NCBI RefSeq assembly: GCF_018837975.1
Contig: NZ_JAGSOY010000030.1
Span: 1 to 57,677 of the forward strand
Source of the DNA: Zooshikella harenae
GTDB lineage: Bacteria > Pseudomonadota > Gammaproteobacteria > Pseudomonadales > Zooshikellaceae
Reading direction: 5' to 3'
Length of the DNA: 57,677 bases
Shown here: positions 8,974 to 17,661 of the stretch, in pieces
Layout of the letters: every line of letters starts with the position of its first letter
Position numbering within the stretch: position 1 is the stretch's first letter
Made by a program: the position numbers and the translations under genes
The notes under the pieces: model-generated
The model's database searches: none
The model's input: the letters and a program-made list of their open reading frames with translations, nothing else
Told to the model about the DNA's origin: nothing

Positions 8974-9393
8974 ATGAATAAAATAATTAACACTCAGGTT
9001 GCAGAAAAGTTTGAATCATATCCTCCTGATATCCGGCAGAAGCTGCTTGAATTGCGAGCATTAATTTTAGAGACTGCATATGAAATAGATAAAGCTTTGG
9101 TACTTGATGAAAGTCTGAAATGGGGAGAGCCTAGCTATACTATAAAAGGTGGTAGCACGATTAGAATTGATTGGAAGGAAAAAAGTCCAGATTACTGTGG
9201 GGTCTACTTCAACTGTAAAACTACACTGGTAAGTACCTTTAAGGTTCTTTATCAGGATATATTTCATTTTGAAGGTAACCGAGCGATTATGCTTAATATA
9301 AAAGACTCGGTTCCAGTTGAACCCTTAAAACATTGTATCTCGATGGCTTTAAGATATCATCGTATAAAGCATTTACCCATGCTTGGTGGCTAG
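8974..9393 (+). CDS. DUF1801-family small protein
   Basis: About 139 residues with the DUF1801 pattern: an N-terminal helix with YPPDIRQKLLELRALI, the ESLKWGEPSY motif, a TIRIDWK strand and a C-terminal helix with MALRYHRIKHLP. Members are small stand-alone proteins of unclear biochemical role. ATG 8974 is preferred to GTG 8965. The gene converges with the histidine kinase gene, leaving only 6 bases between their stops. Confidence 0.75.
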   Translation: MNKIINTQVAEKFESYPPDIRQKLLELRALILETAYEIDKALVLDESLKWGEPSYTIKGGSTIRIDWKEKSPDYCGVYFNCKTTLVSTFKVLYQDIFHFEGNRAIMLNIKDSVPVEPLKHCISMALRYHRIKHLPMLGG

Positions 9394-9399
9394 CTAACA

Positions 9400-11337
9400 T
9401 TACACGGCATTTTTTTTTATAAGTGAATCAATTATTTTTAAAAGATGTATTTTTAGAAGAGGTTTGGGTAAAAAGCCTTGAGCCCCTACGGCATGCACTT
9501 TACTACTATAGTCCAGTGTTACACGATTTGAATGAATAATAATTTTGGCCATTGATCCTTCAGATCTTAGCTTTGTTACGGTATCAAATCCATCCACATT
9601 ATCCTCTCCAAGGTCTATATCCATGATAATGATATGGAAATTATATTGTTTATCAAGAGAAACAGATTCTTGGCATGATGCAGCAAAACATAGTTCAATT
9701 TTGTTTGCCAGTAGTGAGTTTTCAGAAAAATGTTTACGAATTATATTTCTATATAGTGGTTCATCATCAGTAACAAGGATTTTTATTTTATTATTTATTG
9801 GGGAATTAATGATTTTTTGTTCAAGTGAATATTCCTCACTGCTATTTTCTCTATTATATCTATAGGCACTGGAAGTATGTCTGGTTTGTCTTATCTCGTA
9901 TGCCGAGGCTGGGAGATTATGCTTAGCATCAAGTTCATTATTTTCACCAATAGGTAGTGTAAAGATAAACTCGGTACCAATTTCCTGGCTTGATTTGCAA
10001 ACTATGCTTCCATCATGATCCTCAACAATTTTTTTGGCAATGGCCAGGCCCAAACCAGTACCACCTTTCTTACCTTTTGTAAAAAAAGCGTCAAAAATAC
10101 GGTGGCGGTCTTCATCTGAAATATAACTGTTATTATTCCCAATAGTAATCTTAATGAAGTTATTAATTTGTTCTGAATAAAACCATAGTTTGCCTTCATT
10201 ATTCATTGCTTGTATAGCATTGCCAATAATATTAGAAAACATACGGTGTACTTTTAAAGTGTCAATTTTTAATTTATTTGTGTGGTAGAGCTGATAAAAA
10301 ATGGCTATATTAGCTTGTTCGTTATACCTTAAGTTTTCGATAAGCGCATTTTCGATGAGTGCTCTCAGGTTTGACTCTTCTGTATTTAAAGTTGTGTCTG
10401 TTCCTACTTCCATAACATCTTGAATCATACCATTAACAGAAGCTATTGCTCTTCTGATGTCTGGGATGGCTTTATTGGCAATTTCCTTTGCTTGCCAAGG
10501 ATCTTCAAGCGTATCGATTACATCCAAAGTGCCTTGCAACATTGAGAAGGGCTTACGAATGTCATGTGCTAATATTTGACTGGTTCTTGCAACGGCTTTA
10601 TATTGAGCCGTTTTAACAACTTCTTTTTGATATTCAAGCATTCTTCTTATTAATATTTCACTGCCCTCGTACAGGATACTGACTTCTTTGATAATTTTTC
10701 TGAACCAACTATTTGGTAAGTTGGGAATTATCGTTTGATCGGAAATCGTTGAGAGATCTGAATGGGTAAATACTGCAGAAAGTTTATTAATGGGGTTAAA
10801 TGATAAGCAAGAAACAACTATCAAAAAAAATGTACTTATAGTAATGCTGAAAAACAAAGAATTTCTTATAGTACTGCTGTATTCAGCATAAATGTCTTTG
10901 ACAATGTCAGTTGAAAAACCTACAGAAATTGTTGCGGCAATAGTTTCAGGTGAGGCGGTGATTTCATTGAAAAAAATACTGCTGGTGATGACCATGCTGT
11001 TCGATTGAATATTTTTACTAAGGTTACATAGTTTTCTTCCTTCAGTTGATAGAATATTAATTTTAGTTATAGACTCATCATAAAGTAAAAAAGCATGGCA
11101 CTTTTGGTTTACACCTTCTTCATTGCCGGAAAGAACATCATTTCTGATGTTATTGGCAAAGAAGTCTAGTGCATTCTTATTTCTTGTTTTTAGCGTCGAT
11201 TCAACGGCTGTCTCTAACCGGGGTTGCCCCCAGTTAAGAAAAAGTAGAAAAGAAGTGATATTAACAAGAGATACCATAATAGAAATAAAAATATAGAATG
11301 GTATCTTCTTGTGGTTGTTTCTTTCTTTATTTGTCAT
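9400..11337 (-). CDS. Hybrid sensor histidine kinase with C-terminal receiver
   Basis: Domains in order: N-terminal membrane helix, a periplasmic sensor of roughly 140 residues, a second helix (SLFFSITISTFFLIVVSCLS), an H-box (LAHDIRKPFSML), an ATPase domain with N-box FSNIIGNAIQAMNNEG and G-boxes KGGTGLGLAI, then a linker and a receiver with KILVTDDEP, phospho-acceptor Asp in IMDIDLG and Lys in LPKPL. The chosen start, ATG 11337, overlaps the stop of the upstream binding-protein gene by 11 bases, so the two are probably translationally coupled. That points to periplasmic sensing helped by the binding protein. No DNA-binding output domain is present; the partner regulator is elsewhere. Confidence 0.88.
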   Translation of the reverse strand: MTNKERNNHKKIPFYIFISIMVSLVNITSFLLFLNWGQPRLETAVESTLKTRNKNALDFFANNIRNDVLSGNEEGVNQKCHAFLLYDESITKINILSTEGRKLCNLSKNIQSNSMVITSSIFFNEITASPETIAATISVGFSTDIVKDIYAEYSSTIRNSLFFSITISTFFLIVVSCLSFNPINKLSAVFTHSDLSTISDQTIIPNLPNSWFRKIIKEVSILYEGSEILIRRMLEYQKEVVKTAQYKAVARTSQILAHDIRKPFSMLQGTLDVIDTLEDPWQAKEIANKAIPDIRRAIASVNGMIQDVMEVGTDTTLNTEESNLRALIENALIENLRYNEQANIAIFYQLYHTNKLKIDTLKVHRMFSNIIGNAIQAMNNEGKLWFYSEQINNFIKITIGNNNSYISDEDRHRIFDAFFTKGKKGGTGLGLAIAKKIVEDHDGSIVCKSSQEIGTEFIFTLPIGENNELDAKHNLPASAYEIRQTRHTSSAYRYNRENSSEEYSLEQKIINSPINNKIKILVTDDEPLYRNIIRKHFSENSLLANKIELCFAASCQESVSLDKQYNFHIIIMDIDLGEDNVDGFDTVTKLRSEGSMAKIIIHSNRVTLDYSSKVHAVGAQGFLPKPLLKIHLLKIIDSLIKKNAV

Positions 11338-12853
11338 GTGATATTTTCCAGATTTCAGCGACAAATCTGAACTCACTATTTGGTAGTTTTATATCTTTTG
11401 CATGAATGATTGGTACGTAAAACCGAAAGAGAGGAATTGAACCCCAGCTATCTTCATATTTTGAAATGACCGAATCATAGGCTTCAGTTCGATCTATGCT
11501 TGATTTGAAAGGCCTTTTACTATCAATTTCATCGGATATCCACTTAGTATTGAACACACCATAGTGTAAGGGAGACTCTTCGGAAATTGAATTTAGAAAA
11601 CCTTCTGGGTCAGAGAATCCAGCCATAAATCGACCGCCAATGATGTCATAATCAGGATTTTTAAGGTAATGCATAAGTTCTTGATCATTGCATAACACCA
11701 GATCGACACTTAATCCTAAGCTTTCAAGTTCATACTTGAGAGAAGATACAAATTCACTGGCAAAGGCTCTTTTCATTAAGACTATTTTTATTGTTTTACC
11801 TTTTAGTCTATTTCCCCATTTTTGTAGAAGTAAAGATTTATTTAAGGCGTTAAATTTATGTGAGTTATAGTAGTTATATGAAAGAACGCCTCTTGGTAGG
11901 AAGTAGGGACTGAACTTGGTTAGCATATTGCTATGTTTTTTGGCCTCACTTTGAATGAAACGTCCAAAATCTTCTCGAAACGTACTATCAGTAAAGAGAG
12001 GTTGGGTTGTATTGTAATACATATGTGACGTAGCTAAGCTGTTAACTTTGCTAATCCTTAACCCATTACTTAAGCTCTCATCCAGTACATCACTTACAGA
12101 AAACCCTAACATCAGTTGTATTTTATTATTTTTGAGTAAAGAGTATGTTTGTGGGAAATTATTACTTTGTAGTACTAAAATTTTATTTTTTCTTTTACTA
12201 TCTCTATGGGTTAACTCCCACCCTCTTAAATCGGTTTCTTCATCTGTATAGGATTTTGGAATCATTGGACCAGAAAATACTAACTTGCCATTGACATTTT
12301 TATATACTGAAAAATTACCCATGGCTAACACCTTTAAGAAAGGTGGGAAAGGATTTTCCAGGTTAACTTGTAATGTGTTTTTATCAATTATTTTTAAATT
12401 ACTTAAAATATTATCGTCAAATGTTGGGGTAGCTCCGAATGCTTCCTTGAGATATCGTTTGACAATTGATTTTGTATCTGGATAAAAATGTTGAGATAGA
12501 CTCAGTGCAACGTCTCTTGCAGTAATAGGGGTTCCATCATGAAAGGTAGCATGTTTATCAAGATAAAAAGTATATTTTTTACCATTTTCTATGTGCCATC
12601 TAGTGGCCAAGTCACCTTGAAAGCTTCCTTTTTCATCAATACGGATGAGTGACTGACTTACCGCTTGTACAATGAGTAAATGTTCGACCAACCAGCAATG
12701 GGTTGGATTTAGCGATTGTGGAAGTTGATAGAAAACCATTTTCATTGGAGAGTACATGCCTTGTGTGCTTTTGGATTCGATAGATGAGTCGTTTGTGGAG
12801 GCATAGCTTTTTATTGTCAACAAACATATTATTATGAATCGTCCAATATTCAT
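11327..12853 (-). CDS. Extracytoplasmic binding protein, family 5 (oligopeptide type)
   Basis: A 508-residue protein with a signal peptide (IGRFIIICLLTIKSYAS) and family 5 binding-protein features: YQLPQSLNPTHC, QSLIRIDEKGSFQGDLATRW, the FHDGTPITARDVALSL motif near residue 105, and a C-terminal IGGRFMAGFSDPEGFL region. Relatives such as OppA and DppA bind peptides for ABC importers. Here no permease genes are present; instead the gene overlaps a membrane histidine kinase, so a sensory role is likely. This is inferred from context. The ligand is unknown. Confidence 0.8.
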   Translation of the reverse strand: MNIGRFIIICLLTIKSYASTNDSSIESKSTQGMYSPMKMVFYQLPQSLNPTHCWLVEHLLIVQAVSQSLIRIDEKGSFQGDLATRWHIENGKKYTFYLDKHATFHDGTPITARDVALSLSQHFYPDTKSIVKRYLKEAFGATPTFDDNILSNLKIIDKNTLQVNLENPFPPFLKVLAMGNFSVYKNVNGKLVFSGPMIPKSYTDEETDLRGWELTHRDSKRKNKILVLQSNNFPQTYSLLKNNKIQLMLGFSVSDVLDESLSNGLRISKVNSLATSHMYYNTTQPLFTDSTFREDFGRFIQSEAKKHSNMLTKFSPYFLPRGVLSYNYYNSHKFNALNKSLLLQKWGNRLKGKTIKIVLMKRAFASEFVSSLKYELESLGLSVDLVLCNDQELMHYLKNPDYDIIGGRFMAGFSDPEGFLNSISEESPLHYGVFNTKWISDEIDSKRPFKSSIDRTEAYDSVISKYEDSWGSIPLFRFYVPIIHAKDIKLPNSEFRFVAEIWKISHDK

Positions 12854-13527
12854 TTTTAAAAACTTTGTTTAATATTTAATAATGGTTTTTTACTGTAATC
12901 TAGCTCAAAGGCGTGAATTACTGGTAGTTTGTTTTTTATACGTATCTAATATGCTTGGATATACCCTTCACAAATCATTTTTAGGGTTTGTTGTCGGCGT
13001 TCTTGACGAATAAGGATGTTGGGAATGCAGTTCATGCAGGAGCTTTTAACTGCCACCCCTAAAAACCCTTCGTTTTGGATATATTTCTCTGGTAAGTTCA
13101 TAACGAAAGACTCTAGTACATCAATAAACTAATTTTTAGTTATTAAAACTCGTTATTTCCAAAGTACTTATTTCATCTTATGAAAAGCTATACTCTTTGT
13201 AATGGTCTCTATTGTTAGAGGACCCCTTAAAAAATAACTATCGTTATGACCTTTTTGCGTGCTCCCTCACATCATATAAGTATCTCACTTTAAATAAGCT
13301 TTGCTCTTTATAGAGTGATTTCCAATATGGGGTAGTGGCAAGATAAGCGTTAACTTATTTCTAGAAATATGGCCTAAGTTTATGACCTGATATTTTCCCT
13401 GAAAACCAGTCATTTTGGATCGATATGAATACTGTTACCAATAGCCAGAGGCTAGTAGGCGTGTCATATTAGATGATAAAACATGAAGCTAAAAAACTTT
13501 ACATGACTATATTTTGTTTTTTATACT
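12854..13527. other. Intergenic region with one MITE-like repeat
   Basis: No coding frame stands out. The recognisable content is the repeat at 12961-13082, listed separately. The remainder is AT-rich and presumably holds promoters for the divergent flanking genes. Confidence 0.45.
12961..13082 (+). repeat. MITE-like dispersed repeat, family A, copy 1
   Basis: About 122 bases. The left end ATACCCTTCACAAATCATTT continues TTTAGGGTTTGTTGTCGGCG, and the right end is CCCTAAAAACCCTTCG followed by TTTTGGATAT. The ends form an imperfect inverted repeat sharing TTTTTAGG/CCTAAAAA. A second full copy lies at 51516-51639 and a half copy at 51195-51226. The interior differs between copies. Confidence 0.6.
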
Positions 13528-13566
13528 GTGTCAATTAAAGTCAGTTGTCGTAGAAAAACTTTTGTT

Positions 13567-14205
13567 ATGTCTATCTGTAAATTGGCAAGAATGCTGATAA
13601 TAGGGCTGTGTGTTATGAGTCAAGGATGCATTGAACAAGGTATTGAAAGTAGTGGGGATACTAACCAAAGTAACAAACCACTATTTAACCATCCTGAACT
13701 ATTTACCCACACTCGATCTGTTGTTCAAAATAAGGTTTTACGTGCTGAAAATCAGCCAATTCAACCAGAGGCGATTCCTGCTGAGCTTGTGGATAAGATG
13801 AAACGCATTTTGCAAGAGTCTGGTGGTATTGGTATAGCAGCACCCCAAATAGGTATCAATAAACAAGCTATCATCATAGTCAGAACCGATAAACCTGATA
13901 GCCCTATGCAAGCCTATTTTAACCCAAGGTTGACATGGGTAAGCAAAACGTTAAGTAAGGATTATGAGGGTTGTTTGTCTGTACCTGAGGGTGTGGGGTT
14001 GGTTGAAAGACCATCAGATATTACGGTTCGTTACCTTAATGAGGCTGGTGAAGCGCAAGAAGAAACGCTTTCAGGAATCATAGCAAGGGTTTTTCAGCAT
14101 GAGATAGACCACCTTAATGGTATATTGTTTATCGACAAGAAGTTAGACCAGCCTTTATTATCGGTTGAAGAGTATCTAAAAATGAAGGCAGAGAAAAAAC
14201 AATAA
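13567..14205 (+). CDS. Peptide deformylase homologue with a lipoprotein-like signal
   Basis: All three deformylase motifs are intact: GIGIAAPQ (motif 1), EGCLSVP (motif 2, metal-ligand Cys) and QHEIDH (motif 3, two metal-ligand His and the catalytic Glu), so hydrolysis of N-formyl groups is plausible. Unusually, the protein starts with a hydrophobic segment and a Cys (LIIGLCVMSQGC) followed by about 20 polar residues, which looks like a lipoprotein signal, although the lipobox is not ideal. Normal deformylases are cytoplasmic and begin near motif 1. ATG 13567 is chosen over GTG 13528 because it places the signal at the N-terminus. It stands apart from fmt, so it is an accessory paralogue. Confidence 0.75.
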   Translation: MSICKLARMLIIGLCVMSQGCIEQGIESSGDTNQSNKPLFNHPELFTHTRSVVQNKVLRAENQPIQPEAIPAELVDKMKRILQESGGIGIAAPQIGINKQAIIIVRTDKPDSPMQAYFNPRLTWVSKTLSKDYEGCLSVPEGVGLVERPSDITVRYLNEAGEAQEETLSGIIARVFQHEIDHLNGILFIDKKLDQPLLSVEEYLKMKAEKKQ

Positions 14206-14230
14206 TACAGTGTGTGTTGTATATATATAA

Positions 14231-14253
14231 CACTACGTAGTTTTTACGTAGTG
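14231..14253. terminator. Hairpin between convergent genes
   Basis: Perfect 9-base arms CACTACGTA and TACGTAGTG with a 5-base loop lie just after the deformylase stop and include the stop of the opposing gene. There is no long T run, so termination efficiency is uncertain. Confidence 0.45.
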
Positions 14254-14819
14254 GGTTCAGTGCTGTTTATAAGGATATGTATTGGGAAGTCCTTCCCAAC
14301 AATCTCTTTTATACAAGGTATCTCTTCAAGTTCAGACGCTAGACTGCCTGTTGATAAATATAAGTCAGTATATCCATGCTGGAACAAAGTCCTTGCAATT
14401 TCAAACCCATCTTTTGTACTGTTTGGCAATTGTATGTCAATAAAGATTGGAGTTGCTTTATCTACACTAGGCAGTGTTTTCTCTAATTCTTGATATGTAT
14501 TAAGAAATAAGCCTTTTAAACCATGCTTTTCTGCTTTCACTTCCCATAATGTTCTTATAATGAACTCGTCTTCTATCTGAATAAAATCAGGAGATGTTTT
14601 TTGTATATCACGCTTAAAAGGCTCATGCTGACTTTTTGCCTTTGGGCTGGGATGTACTGATTCTTGCTGAGTGTTACTAACACTTCTATCTGAAACGTCA
14701 TCCAAATGATATTTGCTGCCTCTTGATTGCAGGTCATGTTGTTTACGGCAAGCAGGTGATGACAGGAAAAACTGCCGTAATCTGGCTAGAACCTTTTGCA
14801 TATTAACTGAACTAAACAT
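14244..14819 (-). CDS. Stand-alone receiver-domain protein with variable N-terminal linker
   Basis: Residues 1-75 are polar and low in conserved features. The C-terminal part is a response-regulator receiver: acidic IEDE near residue 81, the phospho-acceptor Asp in PIFIDIQLPN, the Thr/Ser in YLSTGS and the Lys in VGKDFP. No output domain follows. Such proteins relay phosphate or act by protein contact. It converges with the deformylase gene and is about 1.4 kb from the nearest histidine-kinase operon start, so pairing with the kinase at 9400-11337 is possible but not shown. Confidence 0.7.
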   Translation of the reverse strand: MFSSVNMQKVLARLRQFFLSSPACRKQHDLQSRGSKYHLDDVSDRSVSNTQQESVHPSPKAKSQHEPFKRDIQKTSPDFIQIEDEFIIRTLWEVKAEKHGLKGLFLNTYQELEKTLPSVDKATPIFIDIQLPNSTKDGFEIARTLFQHGYTDLYLSTGSLASELEEIPCIKEIVGKDFPIHILINSTEPTT

Positions 14820-15166
14820 AACATGGGTATTTTGAATATTGGTGATGTTATTGAATTTGATTTTGCCTTATTCACCACAGTTTTACTATCTATTCATTTC
14901 AAGCAGTGTTTGTTAGAAAAAAAGCTGACAAATTTATCAAATGAAATGTTTAAGTTTGTATCTGTATGTAACTTTTATAAATTTATTAGACCAGTTGTTC
15001 AAATTTTATCAAGTAACTTGTTCATTAAATACAAGCTTGTCTAAGTTAATATAGCTTTCGCTACTGGTTTAGTTACCTCAAGCTTACTAGATACTCTTGA
15101 TGGTAGTGTTTTGCGCTATTCGAAGAGCAGTAGTTAACCTAATACTCTTATTAAAAAGTCCCTCCT

Positions 15167-15703
15167 ATGGATAAGCAGCTGAAAAAAGTATCAAAATATT
15201 TAAGTTTTTTATTACGCCATAAACCTGACTCGATTGGTCTTATCCTTGATGAGCAAGGTTGGGCTTCTATTGCAGCGTTAATCGAGCTTACTACAGACGT
15301 TGAGTTAAGCCGAGAAATTATAGAGGTCGTTGTTGAAACAAATGATAAGCAGCGTTTTAGTATTAGCGAGGATGGAACTAAAATCAGGGCAAATCAAGGA
15401 CATTCAATTGCTATAGACTTAAATTTAGCGCCTATTGAGCCTCCTGGATGTTTGTATCATGGAACGGCTACTCGCTTTTTAGCGAGCATTATGGAAAAGG
15501 GCATAACAAAACAGCAACGGCATCATGTACATCTAACAGAGTCTATAGCTGTAGGTAAGGCTGTTGGTGGACGATATGGTAAACCTGTTATTTTAGTCAT
15601 TGATGCTCAGGCAATGTTTCAAGATGGGTTTGTCTTTTTTAAAACGGCTAATAATGTATGGTTAGTTGAAGAGGTTCCTCCAGCCTATATAAGGGCCTGT
15701 TGA
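15167..15703 (+). CDS. kptA: RNA 2'-phosphotransferase (Tpt1/KptA family)
   Basis: A 178-residue protein of normal family length. It has the N-terminal winged-helix segment with SKYLSFLLRHKP, then IRANQGHS, LYHGT and the RHHVHLTES segment, carrying the conserved Arg-His-Arg-Arg set used to bind NAD and the RNA 2'-phosphate. Tpt1 removes an internal 2'-phosphate from RNA using NAD, releasing ADP-ribose 1'',2''-cyclic phosphate. In eukaryotes it finishes tRNA splicing; the bacterial role is unsettled and may concern RNA repair or ADP-ribosylation. It stands alone, with no RNA ligase gene beside it. Confidence 0.92.
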   Translation: MDKQLKKVSKYLSFLLRHKPDSIGLILDEQGWASIAALIELTTDVELSREIIEVVVETNDKQRFSISEDGTKIRANQGHSIAIDLNLAPIEPPGCLYHGTATRFLASIMEKGITKQQRHHVHLTESIAVGKAVGGRYGKPVILVIDAQAMFQDGFVFFKTANNVWLVEEVPPAYIRAC

Positions 15704-15710
15704 TAGGCCC
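15693..15710. terminator. Short GC hairpin between convergent genes
   Basis: GGGCCT and AGGCCC arms with a 6-base loop overlap the kptA stop codon; the convergent pentapeptide gene ends 14 bases further on. The stem is short and has no clear T run, so this is a weak bidirectional terminator candidate. Confidence 0.4.
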
Positions 15711-15716
15711 AAAGAC

Positions 15717-16424
15717 TTAGGGGCAAAATCCAGGGTCTTGATCAAATTTACAGAGAGGGTGATCAAAACACTCATCATTTTTCATTTCTTTTATTTGCTC
15801 AGCTAAAATAGTTGCGCCTAGCAAGCTTGTACAATGTAAGTCTGCTTGATTAAGGTTGGCTGTCGTAAAATCAGCATTTGGAAAATAAGTACTCAGTACT
15901 GTTGTATTGTGTAGATTAGTGCCTGCTAGGTTAGTGTTTGAAAACCGGTAACCAAATAATTCTGCATGGCTCAAATCTGTGCCTGTTAGATTGACCGTAT
16001 CCGCTAATTTATTTTGAGTCAGTTGAGCATGTTGCATATTGGCGGCAGTTAAATTAACCCTGTTAAGAGATACATGCCCCCAGTAGGTTTGCGATAGGTT
16101 TACTCCTGTCATATTCGTATTATCAAAGTAAACTTCAATAAGTTGTGTGTTACTCAGGTTGCTGTGAGTAAGATCAACATTGATGATCGTGCTGTAGCTA
16201 ATGCTAGCGCCTGCCAGATTTGCATTCATCAGAGCAGTGTCCTGAAGTTTCAGTGATTCGAAACTTAAACCCGATAAATCACAAAAGGAAAGATTACAAT
16301 TGACGCATTTATTTGTTTCTAGCAGTTTTTGTTTATCTTTTTCATTGCACGATGCGGATAGAGACAGGTTGTGAATACTGAGTATGCTGACAAATATTAC
16401 TGAATAAATTTTGTACGTTCTCAT
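15717..16424 (-). CDS. Exported pentapeptide-repeat protein
   Basis: A signal peptide (IYSVIFVSILSIHNLSLSAS) is followed by a Cys-containing segment and then about 30 repeats of the A(D/N)LxX pentapeptide type, such as ANLAGASI, VDLTHSNLSNTQL, TNLAGTNLHNT and ANLNQADL. This predicts a right-handed quadrilateral beta-helix of about 150 residues. The C-terminus has three more Cys that may pair with the N-terminal ones in the periplasm. Unlike the cytoplasmic Qnr/MfpA gyrase protectors, this one looks secreted or periplasmic. Function unknown. Confidence 0.8.
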   Translation of the reverse strand: MRTYKIYSVIFVSILSIHNLSLSASCNEKDKQKLLETNKCVNCNLSFCDLSGLSFESLKLQDTALMNANLAGASISYSTIINVDLTHSNLSNTQLIEVYFDNTNMTGVNLSQTYWGHVSLNRVNLTAANMQHAQLTQNKLADTVNLTGTDLSHAELFGYRFSNTNLAGTNLHNTTVLSTYFPNADFTTANLNQADLHCTSLLGATILAEQIKEMKNDECFDHPLCKFDQDPGFCP

Positions 16425-17208
16425 TAGAATTTCCTTATAAGTTTATCCGTGTTATGCAACTGGTCATTGCTGGTTAAGTTATACACTCGTCAATCTAATC
16501 CACAGCCAGCTTCAATATAAAACTTTGCTATATATCCTTTTGTTTGAGTGAGCATTTTTAGAGGTGTCCCTAAGCCTACTAGTGTGGCAAGTATGTTTGC
16601 TGTGTTAGATCAAATGCAGCTTAAGTACAATCATTGTAGCGGCTACAATCCTCACTCACCTGTCAGACGAATTTTGCTAAATACCTGTTGGTATGAGTAA
16701 TTTATATGAAAGTCAGGTGATACCGCTTTTTGAATCTATAGTGATAAAGCTTAGTATGTGACTTTGTTTATTCAGTTTACTTATGGGTACCTCTAAACAT
16801 GCACTTTTTCCGTGAAAGCTGTGTCAGCGCTGTACTCGGATCCTCATGTATGCCTTATACACTGCGGTCCTCTGTGCAGTGCTTCCTTGCTCTCACAAAA
16901 AAAATCACTATTTTTAGAGGTACCCTTATGAAAAGTTGAAATATTTCCAGCTTGAGCACGATATTAGTGACTAATAATATACGGTTTTATTGAGTGCCAA
17001 TTTGCGCTTTTGGGAATCCAGGTTTAACTTTTATAAAAAAAGCAGTCTCTAAAGAATGAGGTGGCTTAAGATATTTTCAGTTAAACGTGGAACCATAAAG
17101 TAGCCTTTAAGAATCATTTTGCTGTCTTTGAAAATTAGATGACGATGAGTGATTCTTATAGGATTTAAATTAATCTTTCAGTCAATAAGTAAGCTAAGGG
17201 GGAAGTCC
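16425..17208. other. Intergenic region containing a MITE-like element
   Basis: Nearly 800 bases without a credible gene. It contains the inverted-repeat element at 16785-16925 and a related half end (TTTTTAGAGGTGTCCCTA) at 16555-16572. No promoter or RNA gene could be assigned. Confidence 0.45.
16785..16925. repeat. MITE-like element, family B, copy 1
   Basis: A 141-base element with perfect 13-base terminal inverted repeats, GGGTACCTCTAAA at 16785-16797 and TTTAGAGGTACCC at 16913-16925, followed by TTATG. A 150-base element with closely related ends lies at 42921-43070, and its right end is also followed by TTATG. There is no ORF inside. Confidence 0.5.
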
Positions 17209-17643
17209 ATGACACCTTCTTTTGATTTCTTTATCAAGGGAGCAGGAAAGGAAGCCATTACCCAGCTGATCGATGAACACTATTTACAATTATCGCAAGA
17301 TAAAAGAGAGCTCATTTCATTTGCTGTTGAGCATAAAAGTGAAGATGAGTTCATGGGTGAGGAAGACTCATGGGCTTGTATGATTCAGGAGGATTATGGC
17401 TTTTTACCTGACATACAGGTTATTTTCTATCCAAAAGAGGATCAGTTAGATGAAGCAGCAATCATTGCTGTTTATCTAATCAAACAAATACTAAACCATT
17501 TCGATGGAGATGCCGTCCTAATTCATGACTTTGATGCAGATATGTTAATTCGACGTAATGGCGAAATTAATCTGGCATCAGAAGATGAATGCTGGTCTGA
17601 ATCGCTATTAAATGCGCTTACTCAGGATACAAGAGCAGCCTGA
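17209..17643 (+). CDS. Unrecognised acidic cytoplasmic protein
   Basis: About 144 residues starting at ATG 17209, chosen because a strong GGGGGAAG ribosome site lies 2-9 bases upstream; the longer frame from 17149 has none. The protein is acidic, lacks a signal or membrane segment and has an alternating helix/strand composition, with FIKGAGKEAITQLIDEHY near the start and DAVLIHDFDADMLIRR near the end. The size and charge resemble bacterial immunity-type proteins, but I do not recognise the family and no toxin gene adjoins it. Hypothetical. Confidence 0.6.
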   Translation: MTPSFDFFIKGAGKEAITQLIDEHYLQLSQDKRELISFAVEHKSEDEFMGEEDSWACMIQEDYGFLPDIQVIFYPKEDQLDEAAIIAVYLIKQILNHFDGDAVLIHDFDADMLIRRNGEINLASEDECWSESLLNALTQDTRAA

Positions 17644-17661
17644 TTTTTGCTGTCTGTTGGC

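Noticed and set aside
14212-14493. Plus-strand ORF of 93 codons after the deformylase gene
   Set aside because: It is antisense to the conserved receiver domain of the 14244-14819 gene.
14823-15044. Small plus-strand ORF of 73 codons
   Set aside because: No ribosome site, no recognisable features and AT-rich composition; probably the upstream region of the receiver-domain gene and kptA.
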